NCBI GenBank assembly: GCA_000437235.1
Contig: FR897045.1
Span: forward strand, 13,543-77,542
Direction: 5' to 3'
Length of the DNA: 64,000 bases
DNA from: Coprobacillus sp. CAG:826
GTDB lineage: Bacteria > Bacillota_I > Bacilli_A > RFN20 > CAG-826
The notes under the pieces were generated by a model, which saw nothing but the letters and a program-made list of their open reading frames with translations, made no database searches and was not told the DNA's origin. Position 1 is the first letter of the stretch; the number at the start of each line of letters is the position of its first letter. This document shows, one piece after another, positions 24,325-33,258 of this stretch. The position numbers and the translations under genes were made by a program.

Positions 24325-26964
24325 CTATTTAGCAGCTCTTTTTGCTTTAATAGCAGCTTGAGCAGCAGCTAAACGAGCCACTGGAACACGGAATGGTGAA
24401 CAAGAGACATAGTCTAATCCAGCACCATGGTAGAATTCCACAGATTTTGGATCACCACCGGTTTCGCCACAGACACCGACGTGTAAGTCAGGACGTGTAG
24501 CACGACCGTTAGTAACAGACATTTTCACTAATTTACCAACACCATCTTGGTCGAGAGTCTTAAATGGATCTTCTTCAAAGATTTTGTGTTCATAATAATC
24601 TGGTAAGAATTTTGCAGCGTCATCACGGCTGAAACCAAAGGTCATTTGGGTTAAGTCGTTTGTACCGAAGGAGAAGAATTCTGCTTCTTTTGCAATTTCA
24701 TCAGATAATAAGGCAGCACGTGGGATTTCAATCATTGTACCAACATGATATTTCATATCAATGCCAGCTTCTTTGATTAAACGATCGGCTGTGGTAGTAA
24801 TGATATTCTTAACGAATCTTAATTCGCGAACATCAAGAACGAGTGGTACCATGATTTCAGGTTCAACTTTGATACCCTTCTTAGAAACGTTGATAGCTGC
24901 TTTGATAATAGCAGTGGTTTGCATTTCGCAAATTTCTGGATAAGAAACAGCTAAACGGCAACCACGGTGACCCATCATTGGGTTTGCTTCTTTAAGTTCA
25001 GCAATACGATCGTTAACTTGAGCAACGGTCTTGCCAGTTGCTTTAGCAAGTTCTTCGATTAAGTTTTCTTCATGTGGTAAGAATTCGTGAAGAGGTGGAT
25101 CTAATAAACGAACGTTAACATTCATTTCGCCCATAATTTCATATAAGGCTTCGAAGTCTTTTTGTTGCATTGGTTCGAGTTCTGCTAATGCAGCTTTACG
25201 ATCTTCAACGTTATCGGCTAAGATCATCTTTCTCATAGAGAAGATACGATCCTTGTCGAAGAACATGTGTTCAGTACGGCATAAGCCAATACCTTCAGCA
25301 CCAAATTCTTTGGCTTGTTTGGCATCACGTGGAGTATCAGCATTGGTACGGACGTGTAATTTTCTTGCACGGTCGACCCACCCCATTAAACGACCGAAGT
25401 AACCAGAGGTTAAATCTGGGTTAACGGTTTTGATAGCACCAACATAGATTTTACCTGTTGAACCATCTAAAGAGAATACATCATCAGCGGTATAAACTTT
25501 ACCATTGATGGTGAGGGTTCTTGCTTCTTCATCGATGATGGCTTCTTTACAACCACAGACACAGCATTTGCCCATACCACGAGCAACAACAGCGGCGTGA
25601 GAGGTCATACCACCACGCATGGTTAAGATACCTTCTGCGGCGACCATACCAACGATGTCTTCTGGAGAGGTTTCAGCACGGACTAAGACGACTTTTTCTC
25701 CAGCAGCATGTCTTGCTTCAGCTTCTTCAGCAGTGAAGGCTAATTTACCAGTACCAGCACCTGGACCAGCAGCTAAGCCAGTGGCGACTGGGGTTGCTTT
25801 AGCAAGATCGGCTTTATCAAAGCCTGGAAGTAATAATTTATCGAAGGATAAAGCATCGATTCTTAAAACGGCTTCATCTTCGTCGATTAAACCTTCATCA
25901 ACGAGATCACATGCAATCTTTAATGCAGCAGCAGGTGTTCTCTTACCATTACGGGTTTGTAAGAAGTAGAGTTTACCATCTTCGACGGTGAATTCCATAT
26001 CTTGCATATCACGATAATGATTTTCCATTAATTTAATGGTCTTAACGAATTGTTCGTAAACTTCTGGCATTCTTCTCTTTAATTCGTCGATGTGAAGTGG
26101 AGTACGGATACCAGCAACGACGTCTTCACCTTGAGCATTTGGTAAATATTCAGCGGAGATAACTTTTTCACCAGTAGCTGGGTCACGAGAGAAGGCAACA
26201 CCAGTACCAGAAGTTTCACCCTTGTTACCAAAGGCCATGGATTGAACGTTAACAGCAGTTCCCCATGAATAAGGAATGTTATTCATCATACGGTAGACGT
26301 TAGCACGTGGGTTATCCCAAGAACGGAAAACGGCGGTAACGGCTTCGATTAATTGTTTATATGGATCTTGTGGGAATTCTTCCCCAAAGGTCTTTTTGTA
26401 GTAAGCTTTGTACTTTTTAACGAGTTCCTTTAATTCATCAGCGGTAACTTCGGTATCAAGTTTGTATCCTCTTTCTTCTTTTAATGCCTCAAGCATCTTG
26501 TCCATTTCGGTACGTGGATGTCCTTTTGCAATGTTGGTGAACATGAGGATGAAACGACGATAGCAGTCATAAGCAAATCTGTCGTTTTGTGTTTCTTTGG
26601 CAAGAGCGGCAACGGTAACTTCGTTTAAACCAAGGTTGAGGATGGTATCCATCATACCAGGCATACTGACACGAGCGCCAGAACGAACGCTAACGAGTAA
26701 TGGGTTGTGGTCTCCACCAAAATTTTTGCCAGTTTCTTTTTCCACTGCGTGGATGGCTTCATAGATTTCTTTCACTAAGAAATCTGGAAGATTTTTGTTG
26801 CTATCATAATAAAGTGTGCAAGCTTCAGTGGTAATCGTGAATCCTTGTGGGATTGGGACTCCAATGTGAGTCATTTCTGCTAAGCCTGCGCCTTTACCAC
26901 CAAGAAGTTCTTTGCCTAAGCCATGAGCTTCTTTGAAATGATAGACGTATTTTTTGTCTTGCAT
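24325..26964 (-). CDS. ppdK: Pyruvate, phosphate dikinase
   Basis: Interconverts pyruvate + ATP + Pi with phosphoenolpyruvate + AMP + PPi; in anaerobes it serves PPi-dependent glycolysis or gluconeogenesis. 879 residues, full length. The nucleotide-binding domain begins near KELLGGKGAGLAEM, the phosphohistidine loop is GGMTSHAAVVARGMGK, and the PEP domain ends with GVCGETGGDP. SD AGGAGG precedes the ATG. It is G+C-richer and has strongly biased codons compared with the flanks, suggesting high expression. Two dyad elements lie upstream (26981-26996 and 27016-27034). Confidence 0.98.
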   Translation of the reverse strand: MQDKKYVYHFKEAHGLGKELLGGKGAGLAEMTHIGVPIPQGFTITTEACTLYYDSNKNLPDFLVKEIYEAIHAVEKETGKNFGGDHNPLLVSVRSGARVSMPGMMDTILNLGLNEVTVAALAKETQNDRFAYDCYRRFILMFTNIAKGHPRTEMDKMLEALKEERGYKLDTEVTADELKELVKKYKAYYKKTFGEEFPQDPYKQLIEAVTAVFRSWDNPRANVYRMMNNIPYSWGTAVNVQSMAFGNKGETSGTGVAFSRDPATGEKVISAEYLPNAQGEDVVAGIRTPLHIDELKRRMPEVYEQFVKTIKLMENHYRDMQDMEFTVEDGKLYFLQTRNGKRTPAAALKIACDLVDEGLIDEDEAVLRIDALSFDKLLLPGFDKADLAKATPVATGLAAGPGAGTGKLAFTAEEAEARHAAGEKVVLVRAETSPEDIVGMVAAEGILTMRGGMTSHAAVVARGMGKCCVCGCKEAIIDEEARTLTINGKVYTADDVFSLDGSTGKIYVGAIKTVNPDLTSGYFGRLMGWVDRARKLHVRTNADTPRDAKQAKEFGAEGIGLCRTEHMFFDKDRIFSMRKMILADNVEDRKAALAELEPMQQKDFEALYEIMGEMNVNVRLLDPPLHEFLPHEENLIEELAKATGKTVAQVNDRIAELKEANPMMGHRGCRLAVSYPEICEMQTTAIIKAAINVSKKGIKVEPEIMVPLVLDVRELRFVKNIITTTADRLIKEAGIDMKYHVGTMIEIPRAALLSDEIAKEAEFFSFGTNDLTQMTFGFSRDDAAKFLPDYYEHKIFEEDPFKTLDQDGVGKLVKMSVTNGRATRPDLHVGVCGETGGDPKSVEFYHGAGLDYVSCSPFRVPVARLAAAQAAIKAKRAAK

Positions 26965-26980
26965 TGTTTTTCCTCCTATT

Positions 26981-26996
26981 TCTACGTTTATGTAGA
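26981..26996 (-). promoter_or_regulatory. Inverted repeat in ppdK leader, shared with 60.4 kb
   Basis: Plus strand TCTAC-GTTTAT-GTAGA, an inverted repeat immediately upstream of the ppdK SD. Almost the same sequence (TCTACTTTTATGTAGA) occurs at 60428-60443. On the minus strand it lies between the -10 element and the SD, so a bound protein or RNA hairpin there would affect elongation or translation. Confidence 0.45.
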
Positions 26997-27012
26997 CGAT
27001 AAATGCTACGTG

Positions 27013-27034
27013 ATTATAATATCATAGATATTAT
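27013..27034 (-). promoter_or_regulatory. ppdK -10 element with overlapping dyad
   Basis: TATAAT on the minus strand (27018-27013) is the likely -10 of ppdK. It is overlapped by the perfect inverted repeat ATAATATC-ATA-GATATTAT (27016-27034), a plausible operator. The -35 is poor. Confidence 0.5.
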
Positions 27035-27105
27035 GAACTTGCATAGTTTTTTTATAATTGAAGCGATTTCATTTTGAATTTTTTTGTTTTACCCGTGAAA
27101 GTAAA

Positions 27106-27130
27106 ATAAAAAAGCCGCTCCTGGAGCGAC
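27106..27130 (-). terminator. Intrinsic terminator after the zinc-ribbon membrane protein gene
   Basis: Minus strand GTCGCTC-CAG-GAGCGGC (one wobble pair), followed by a T tract, just after the stop at 27152. Confidence 0.8.
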
Positions 27131-27151
27131 TTTGTGAGAAATCAAATAAGC

Positions 27152-28111
27152 TTAAAAGCCTCTTTCGGCTTTGGCTTTTCTAAAGATATCAATGGAAGCG
27201 AGGACACAACCGATAACAGAGAAAACCGTAGAAAGAACCATGTTATAGGTAAAGATACCAGAAAAGGTTTGTTTGCCTTCTCCAACGATTGCTGAACTTT
27301 TCATATAGTAATTAAAAGCGGCCAAGCCACGTTCTGTTAAGCCATTCGTAATGGCAAGCCCATTTGCGGCGGAAACGTGAAGTAAAAAAACAGCGAGTAA
27401 TTGGAAAATAAGAGTAAATCCAAAACACATTACAATCATGGCGCCATTAGCTTTTCCACCAAACTTTTTATAAAGGAAAGCGCCTAAAAGAATACCAACA
27501 ATAGGACTCCAAGCGGAAATGAGGTTTAAAAAGAATAGGATAACTGTAATTACTGAGCCAACAAGAGCACCAATAAGCGCGCCCCAAATACCTTTTTTAA
27601 TATTATTAGGTGTGGCTTCATAATTTGCTTTTTCTTTTGCTACATATTCTTCTACTTTACCAGCGCATTCTTTATCTAAGGTAATGGTGTGGGCATAAAC
27701 AGAAATTTTTTGACTTTGATCAGCGCTTAAAGATTCGCCACACATTGGGCAATAATCGATTCCTTTCACGCTATGCTTATTAAGTATAGCTAAAATTTGT
27801 TCTAAAGCAGGCTCGAATCCTTTTAAAGCAGAACCTGTTGTCATTCCATTAAAACCAATCCAAATACCATAAGCGGTAAAGTCAAGTTTAAAAATCTTCA
27901 TTGGCTTTGATGCCTCAAAACTCTTTAATTCTTGTTTTGCTTCGTCGGTTAAATAGCAAGAAATATGCATTTGAAAACCATAAGGTGCGGAATCGGCTAA
28001 AGAATTGCACATTAAGTTCGTTTCGTAACCTTGCATCATTCCATAGTAGTGCATTTTTCCGTCTTGTTTCATGCCGTATTTTTCGGCGAAGGCAGTTAAT
28101 TTGTTGAACAT
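27152..28111 (-). CDS. Conserved membrane protein with CxxC zinc-ribbon-like motif, unknown function
   Basis: 319 residues. The N-terminal 150 residues are soluble and contain CPMCGE (Cys121, Cys124) and a further Cys149, suggesting a partial zinc ribbon. About four TM segments follow from residue 173 (IWGALIGALVGSVITVILFF, WSPIVGILLGAFLY, MCFGFTLIFQLLAVFLL, VLSTVFSVIGCVL). SD AAGGAG is present before the ATG at 28111. I do not recognise a named family. It has its own terminator and appears monocistronic, divergent from the FGGY kinase gene. Confidence 0.8.
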   Translation of the reverse strand: MFNKLTAFAEKYGMKQDGKMHYYGMMQGYETNLMCNSLADSAPYGFQMHISCYLTDEAKQELKSFEASKPMKIFKLDFTAYGIWIGFNGMTTGSALKGFEPALEQILAILNKHSVKGIDYCPMCGESLSADQSQKISVYAHTITLDKECAGKVEEYVAKEKANYEATPNNIKKGIWGALIGALVGSVITVILFFLNLISAWSPIVGILLGAFLYKKFGGKANGAMIVMCFGFTLIFQLLAVFLLHVSAANGLAITNGLTERGLAAFNYYMKSSAIVGEGKQTFSGIFTYNMVLSTVFSVIGCVLASIDIFRKAKAERGF

Positions 28112-28269
28112 TATTTTTTCTCCTTGTGTTTATAATTCAAACATTATCATTATAGCATTTATTTGTAGAATAGAAAGGAAATAATTAAAAATAAAAATAA
28201 CCTATTATTGAGGGAATAGCGTTTTCTTTTTATTTTTGTTACACTATAAGAGATTTAGAAGGTGAGACT

Positions 28270-29826
28270 ATGGATAAAATGCCGCTTGCTTTAACGATAG
28301 ACTTTGGAACGCAAAGTGTACGGGCATTAATTTTTAATAAATCAGGGAAAACTCTAGCAATAGAAAAGTATGTTTATCAACCTGCATATTTTTCTAAAGC
28401 GCCAGGCCAATGCGAGCAAAACGCAGATTTTTATTATGAGCATATGTGTGAAGTAACGAAGAACCTTACACAAAAACATCCGGATTTAATGAAGCAAGTC
28501 GTGGGATGCGCTATTACATGTTTCCGTGACACTGCCGTTTTTTTAGATGAAAATTATCAACCCATTCGTCCTTGCATTCTTTGGTGTGACCAACGATTAG
28601 CAAAGTGCGAAACACCATTACCATTATTAAATCGCTTTTTATTTTGGTTAGTAGGAATGAAAGAAACTGTGGTGATGAATCGTAAAAGAACCATGGTGAA
28701 CTGGGTAAGAGAAAACGAACCAGAAACGATAAAAAAAACTAGACATTACTTTGCATTATCAACTTATTTTCTTTATCGCTTAACTGGCAAAACGAAAGAT
28801 TCTGCTAGTAATTATACAGGTCATTATCCACTTGACATGAAAAAGAAAAAATGGTTTAAAAAGAGCAATTTAAAATATCCAATTTTTGCCACTCCAGTGG
28901 AATGGCTCCCTACAATCATTGAATCAGGAGAAATCATTGGCACTATTTCTAAAAAATGTGCCGAAGAATCAGGGCTTCCTGAAGGCTTAAAAGTGTACGC
29001 AAATGGTACAGATAAAGGTTCTGAAACAATTGGAACAGGATGTTTAAGAAAAGACAAGGCGTCTATTTCTTATGGCACAGCCTCAACGATTGAAGTATCT
29101 AATAAAAAATACATTGAACCAGAACCATTTTTACCTTCCTACCCAGCGTGTATTCCTAATTTATATAATATGGAAGTACAAATCTATCGTGGTTATTGGA
29201 TGGTTACTTGGTTTGTTAGAGAATTTGCTAACCAAGAAGCCAAAGAAGCCGCTATCCAAAGTATGGCAGTAGAAGAAGTATTAAATGAAAGATTAATGGA
29301 AATACCTCCAGGCTCCCAAGGTTTAGTTTTACAACCTTATTGGGGACCTGGATTAAGTCGTCCAGAAGCTAAAGGCGCAATTGTGGGATTTTCCGATTAT
29401 CATACTAGAATACATATCTATCGAGCAATTATTGAAGGAATTGCTTATGGATTACGTGAGGCTTTAGAAGGCATTGAAAAAAGGCAACATAAAAAAGTAA
29501 AAGAAATTCGAGTATCTGGCGGAGGATCACAAAGCGACGCGATATGTCAAATCACCGCAGATATTTTTGGATTACCTGTTAGTCGTGTACAAACCTATGA
29601 AACAGCTTCTTTAGGAACAGCAATTTTAGTTTTTACTGCGGCCCATGAATTTAACACTTTTGAAGAAGCGGTTGAAAATATGGTACATACTTCTACAACT
29701 TTTATGCCTAATATAGAAGCGCACAGACAATATGATTATTTATACAAACATGTTTATGAAAAAATGTATCCACGCCTAAAATCGGTTTATAAATCGGTAA
29801 GAAAATACAATCGAAAATATGAATAA
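28270..29826 (+). CDS. FGGY-family carbohydrate kinase
   Basis: Phosphorylates a sugar or polyol; 518 residues. The actin-fold phosphate loop DFGTQSVRALIFN is at the N-terminus, the substrate-region motif CDQRL near residue 118, GTDKGSETIGTG near 242, and the C-terminal ATP-binding VSGGGSQSDAICQITADI near 418. It is closer to xylulokinase-like members than to rhamnulokinase. SD AGAAGGTGAG. It overlaps the next gene by eight bases, so the pair is coupled. The substrate cannot be read from the sequence. Confidence 0.88.
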   Translation: MDKMPLALTIDFGTQSVRALIFNKSGKTLAIEKYVYQPAYFSKAPGQCEQNADFYYEHMCEVTKNLTQKHPDLMKQVVGCAITCFRDTAVFLDENYQPIRPCILWCDQRLAKCETPLPLLNRFLFWLVGMKETVVMNRKRTMVNWVRENEPETIKKTRHYFALSTYFLYRLTGKTKDSASNYTGHYPLDMKKKKWFKKSNLKYPIFATPVEWLPTIIESGEIIGTISKKCAEESGLPEGLKVYANGTDKGSETIGTGCLRKDKASISYGTASTIEVSNKKYIEPEPFLPSYPACIPNLYNMEVQIYRGYWMVTWFVREFANQEAKEAAIQSMAVEEVLNERLMEIPPGSQGLVLQPYWGPGLSRPEAKGAIVGFSDYHTRIHIYRAIIEGIAYGLREALEGIEKRQHKKVKEIRVSGGGSQSDAICQITADIFGLPVSRVQTYETASLGTAILVFTAAHEFNTFEEAVENMVHTSTTFMPNIEAHRQYDYLYKHVYEKMYPRLKSVYKSVRKYNRKYE

Positions 29827-30943
29827 AATGTACCATTATAATAAAAACCAATGTTTGGTCAATCTTTCAAATACTATTTTAGCACATTATGGCTTAAAGC
29901 ATGAGCATGAAAGTATACAACCACTTCTTAAAACTATGCAGAAATTCGATAAAATAGCATTTTTGCTATTTGATGGAATGGGGAAGAGTTTAATTGAAGG
30001 ACATTTATCAGAAGCTTCTTTTTTAAGAAAACACGTAATGATGGAAATTGATTCGGTTTTTCCACCAACGACAGTAGCGGCTACGAACGCTTTTTTATCC
30101 GGAAAATATCCGAAAGAGACGAATTGGCTAGGTTGGTCACAGTATTTCAAAAAAGAAGATGTTTTTATTGATGTGTTTTCCAATCGTGAAACATGGACGA
30201 AAACATTGTTATCTAAAGAAAATCCAATGGTAAAAGTAGGAGCATATGAAGATGTCTTTGCACAAGTCGCTAAAGCGCGTCCAGAAGTAAAAGTAAAAAT
30301 GATTTGGCCAGCTTTTAAAAAAGGCGGAGCAAAAGACCTAGAAGAATGGATTACGATGATTCATCAACATCTTCAAACCAATCAGAAATCGCTTATTTAT
30401 GGGTATTTTGAAAATCCTGATCATGCCGCACATGATCATGGCATCAATTCAATGGAAGTAAAAAATGAAATATATCGCATTAATGACGCCGTTGAATATT
30501 TAACAAAAGAAAATCCAGACACATTATTCATCGTATTTGCTGATCATAGTTTAGTGGATGTGCAATTCATTTATATTGATGAACATCCTGATTTCTTTGA
30601 TACATTGATTCGACCCTTTTCCATTGAACCAAGGGCAAGTACTTTTTATGTTAAAGAAGATAAAAAAGAAGAATTTGAAAAACTCTTTCAAAAATACTAT
30701 GGAGATTATTTTGAATTATTTACGAGAGAAAAAGCGTTAAAAAACAATATATTTGGTTTGGGGACAGAATCGCCATTTTTTCAAGATTTTATTGGTGATT
30801 ATTTAGCGGTTTCTACGGACCGATATTGCTTTGATTACATTCTTCCAAGTAGAAAAAATGAGCCGATCATGAATATGATTGCGGCCCATGCAGGGGGAAT
30901 GGAAGATGAACATAAAATTGATTTAATCGTTATTGCGAATTGA
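29819..30943 (+). CDS. Alkaline-phosphatase-superfamily phosphodiesterase/phosphatase
   Basis: 374-residue cytoplasmic enzyme of the type I phosphodiesterase / nucleotide pyrophosphatase group. Metal and nucleophile positions are visible: FDGMGKS (metal Asp), PPTTVAATNAFLSG (probable Thr nucleophile), NPDHAAHDHG (Asp/His), FADHSLVD (Asp-His) and AAHAGG (His). There is no signal peptide. Coupled to the FGGY kinase, it may act on a phosphorylated sugar, an antagonist or salvage pairing that is inference. Its 3' end overlaps the convergent AraC gene by 21 bases. An internal ATG at 29828 is an alternative start. Confidence 0.8.
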   Translation: MNKMYHYNKNQCLVNLSNTILAHYGLKHEHESIQPLLKTMQKFDKIAFLLFDGMGKSLIEGHLSEASFLRKHVMMEIDSVFPPTTVAATNAFLSGKYPKETNWLGWSQYFKKEDVFIDVFSNRETWTKTLLSKENPMVKVGAYEDVFAQVAKARPEVKVKMIWPAFKKGGAKDLEEWITMIHQHLQTNQKSLIYGYFENPDHAAHDHGINSMEVKNEIYRINDAVEYLTKENPDTLFIVFADHSLVDVQFIYIDEHPDFFDTLIRPFSIEPRASTFYVKEDKKEEFEKLFQKYYGDYFELFTREKALKNNIFGLGTESPFFQDFIGDYLAVSTDRYCFDYILPSRKNEPIMNMIAAHAGGMEDEHKIDLIVIAN

Positions 30944-31762
30944 TAAAGATGTTTTTAAGACATTCATCCGATATTCTCTCGGTGAAATGCCTTTTTTCTT
31001 TTTAAATGTTTCGCTGAAATAGGAAGAAGTGGTAAATCCAGTAGCGAAAGCAATATCTATCATGGACATATCCGTTATAGCTAATAAATTACAAGCTTCT
31101 TCAATTTGACAGTCCAACTTATATTCAATAATTGTTTTTCCTGTTTCTTTTTTGAATTCATGGGATAAAAGAGAACTAGAAACAGATAAACGATGCGATA
31201 TTTCTTTTAAGGTTAAATGTGTATAATAATAGTTTTCAATAATGTTTAATGCAGCAGAAACCAAATGATTTCCCTGTATTTTTTCGTTTTTTCCAAAATA
31301 TAGTTCAGCGTTTCTTTCCATTAATTTCATAATCATTTGGTAAGTGTTCTCTAAAAGGCAGGCACTATCTTTCTTTTGCTTTTGCGTTTCTTTCATCATG
31401 ATTTGATATAAGGATAAAAGTGTTTCAAATTCATCTTTTTCTAAAGAAAAATAGAGTATTTTTTTCTGAAAGTTTTTAGGTAAAAAGGCCTCTAATTTGT
31501 TAATTCCAATCGCATAAAAAGTGCATCCGCTTTTAGAGACTTCGCAGTGCTTGGAATTAGAATTGATAATTAAAACATCACCTTTTTTCATATCAATGTT
31601 GCGGTTCGTTGTGACAAGTTTTCCTTCACCTTCTGCAATAAGAAGAATTTCTAAATTAGGATGAGAATGATAACTTGCTTTAAAACTTTCGTCTAAAGTG
31701 GTTTCAGAAATATAAAGGAGATTAGGATCTTCATCTATAGAAATAATAAAACGATGATGCAT
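30923..31762 (-). CDS. AraC-family regulator divergent from the rha operon
   Basis: 279 residues. The N-terminal cupin segment (about 1-120, with YHSHPNLEILLIAEGEG) is the sugar-sensing domain, and the C-terminal double helix-turn-helix (about 175-275) ends FKKKKGISPREYRM, the AraC signature. It faces rhaB across a 110-bp gap containing two 13-bp direct repeats 21 bp apart, the usual layout for AraC activators, so it is likely the rhamnose regulator. Two SD-like AAGGAG sequences precede the ATG. Confidence 0.88.
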   Translation of the reverse strand: MHHRFIISIDEDPNLLYISETTLDESFKASYHSHPNLEILLIAEGEGKLVTTNRNIDMKKGDVLIINSNSKHCEVSKSGCTFYAIGINKLEAFLPKNFQKKILYFSLEKDEFETLLSLYQIMMKETQKQKKDSACLLENTYQMIMKLMERNAELYFGKNEKIQGNHLVSAALNIIENYYYTHLTLKEISHRLSVSSSLLSHEFKKETGKTIIEYKLDCQIEEACNLLAITDMSMIDIAFATGFTTSSYFSETFKKKKGISPREYRMNVLKTSLSIRNND

Positions 31763-31793
31763 AAATAAAATCTCCTTTCTCCTTTTTATATTA

Positions 31794-31827
31794 CAACATT
31801 GTTATAGAAAATTGCAATATTGTTATA
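31794..31827 (+). promoter_or_regulatory. Direct-repeat operator between AraC regulator and rhaB
   Basis: CAACATTGTTATA (31794-31806) and CAATATTGTTATA (31815-31827) differ at one base and are 21 bp apart, two helical turns. This is the spacing expected for a dimeric AraC-type activator. The likely -10 elements of rhaB overlap or follow the right copy. Confidence 0.7.
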
Positions 31828-31872
31828 TTTAATATGGAAGAGAAAGTTTATGATTGAAGTGAGGATAAAAAT

Positions 31873-33258
31873 ATGACGTATTACTTAGCTATTGATATTG
31901 GAGCGTCTTCTGGTCGACATATATTAGGCCATATGGAGGACGGAAAACTCGTAATGGAAGAAATTTATCGCTTTGAAAACTTTGTGACGAAAAAAGATGG
32001 ACACCTATGTTGGGATATTGATCACCTCGTTAATGAAGTTCTTGAAGGACTAAAAATGTGTAAAAAACTCAACAAGATACCAACGACAATAGGAATCGAT
32101 ACTTGGGGTGTAGATTATGTTCTTCTTGATCAAGAAGGAAAAAGAATAGAGCCTGTTTATGCTTACCGTGATGATCGTACCCACGATGTAATAAAAGAAG
32201 TTGAAGATAAGATTTCTTTTGCAGAACTTTATTCTATAACGGGTATTCAAAAACAACCATTTAATACGATTTATCAACTTTGCACGGATAAAAAAGCACA
32301 TCGTTTAGATTACGCAAATGATTTCTTAATGATTCCTGATTATCTCGCTTATGTTTTAACGGGCGAAAAAAAACATGAATATACGAATGCGTCTACTACC
32401 GGAATGTTGGATGCTAAAACATTTACTTGGTCTAAAGAGATTATTCATCGTTTAGATTTACCTAAACATTTATTTAAAGAAATTAGTTTCCCAGAAACAG
32501 AAGTGGGAAGCTTTAAAGAAGAAATCGTTAAAGAATTAGGTTTTGATACAAAAGTGATTTTAGTCGCAACTCACGATACAGGAAGTGCAGTCTTAGCGTA
32601 TCCATCCACGGAAGATGAAATCTATATATCTTCTGGTACATGGTCTTTAATGGGTGTAGAAAATCAAGGCCCGATTTTAACAAAAGATAGCCAAGAAAGG
32701 AATTTCACCAATGAAGGTGGAGCTTATAAAGCTTATCGTTATTTAAAGAATATTATGGGCTCTTGGATGTTACAAAATATTCGAAAAGAATATCAAAAAG
32801 AACAGGGTCGAAAAGTAACCTTTCCTGAAATGATTGCGTTAGCGAAAACTTCAACTTTTGAAGGAATCGTGGATGTGAACGATGCCAAATTTTTAGCGCC
32901 AGAATCTATGATAGAAGCCATTCGTTCTTGTTTTATAGGACAAAAGCTTTCTGTCGCTGACGTGTTAAATGTTACTTATCATTCTTTAAGTAAATCGTAT
33001 CAAGAAACCATACAGGAAATCGAAAAAATTTGTCATAAAGAATTTCATAAAGTCTTTATTTTTGGGGGAGGATGTCAAGATTTATATTTAGATAGCCTTA
33101 CCAAAAAATATACAGGAAAACGAGTATTTATTGGGCCAATTGAGGCTACCGCAATTGGAAATATGCTCGTGCAATTAAAGAAAAACCATATGGTTTCTAC
33201 CATTCAAGAAGCAAGAGAAGTTGTTTACAACTCATTTGAAATAAAGGAGGTTTTATAA
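31873..33258 (+). CDS. rhaB: Rhamnulokinase
   Basis: Phosphorylates L-rhamnulose at O-1. FGGY kinase, 461 residues; N-terminal AIDIGASSGRHILGHM is the RhaB variant of the phosphate loop, with GIDTWGVDYVLLD, ATHDTGSAVLAYP, YISSGTWSLMGVE and GGGCQDLYLDSLT as further RhaB landmarks. First gene of the operon rhaB-rhaA-rhaD-ATPase-RDD, with rhaA starting at the next base. Confidence 0.96.
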   Translation: MTYYLAIDIGASSGRHILGHMEDGKLVMEEIYRFENFVTKKDGHLCWDIDHLVNEVLEGLKMCKKLNKIPTTIGIDTWGVDYVLLDQEGKRIEPVYAYRDDRTHDVIKEVEDKISFAELYSITGIQKQPFNTIYQLCTDKKAHRLDYANDFLMIPDYLAYVLTGEKKHEYTNASTTGMLDAKTFTWSKEIIHRLDLPKHLFKEISFPETEVGSFKEEIVKELGFDTKVILVATHDTGSAVLAYPSTEDEIYISSGTWSLMGVENQGPILTKDSQERNFTNEGGAYKAYRYLKNIMGSWMLQNIRKEYQKEQGRKVTFPEMIALAKTSTFEGIVDVNDAKFLAPESMIEAIRSCFIGQKLSVADVLNVTYHSLSKSYQETIQEIEKICHKEFHKVFIFGGGCQDLYLDSLTKKYTGKRVFIGPIEATAIGNMLVQLKKNHMVSTIQEAREVVYNSFEIKEVL

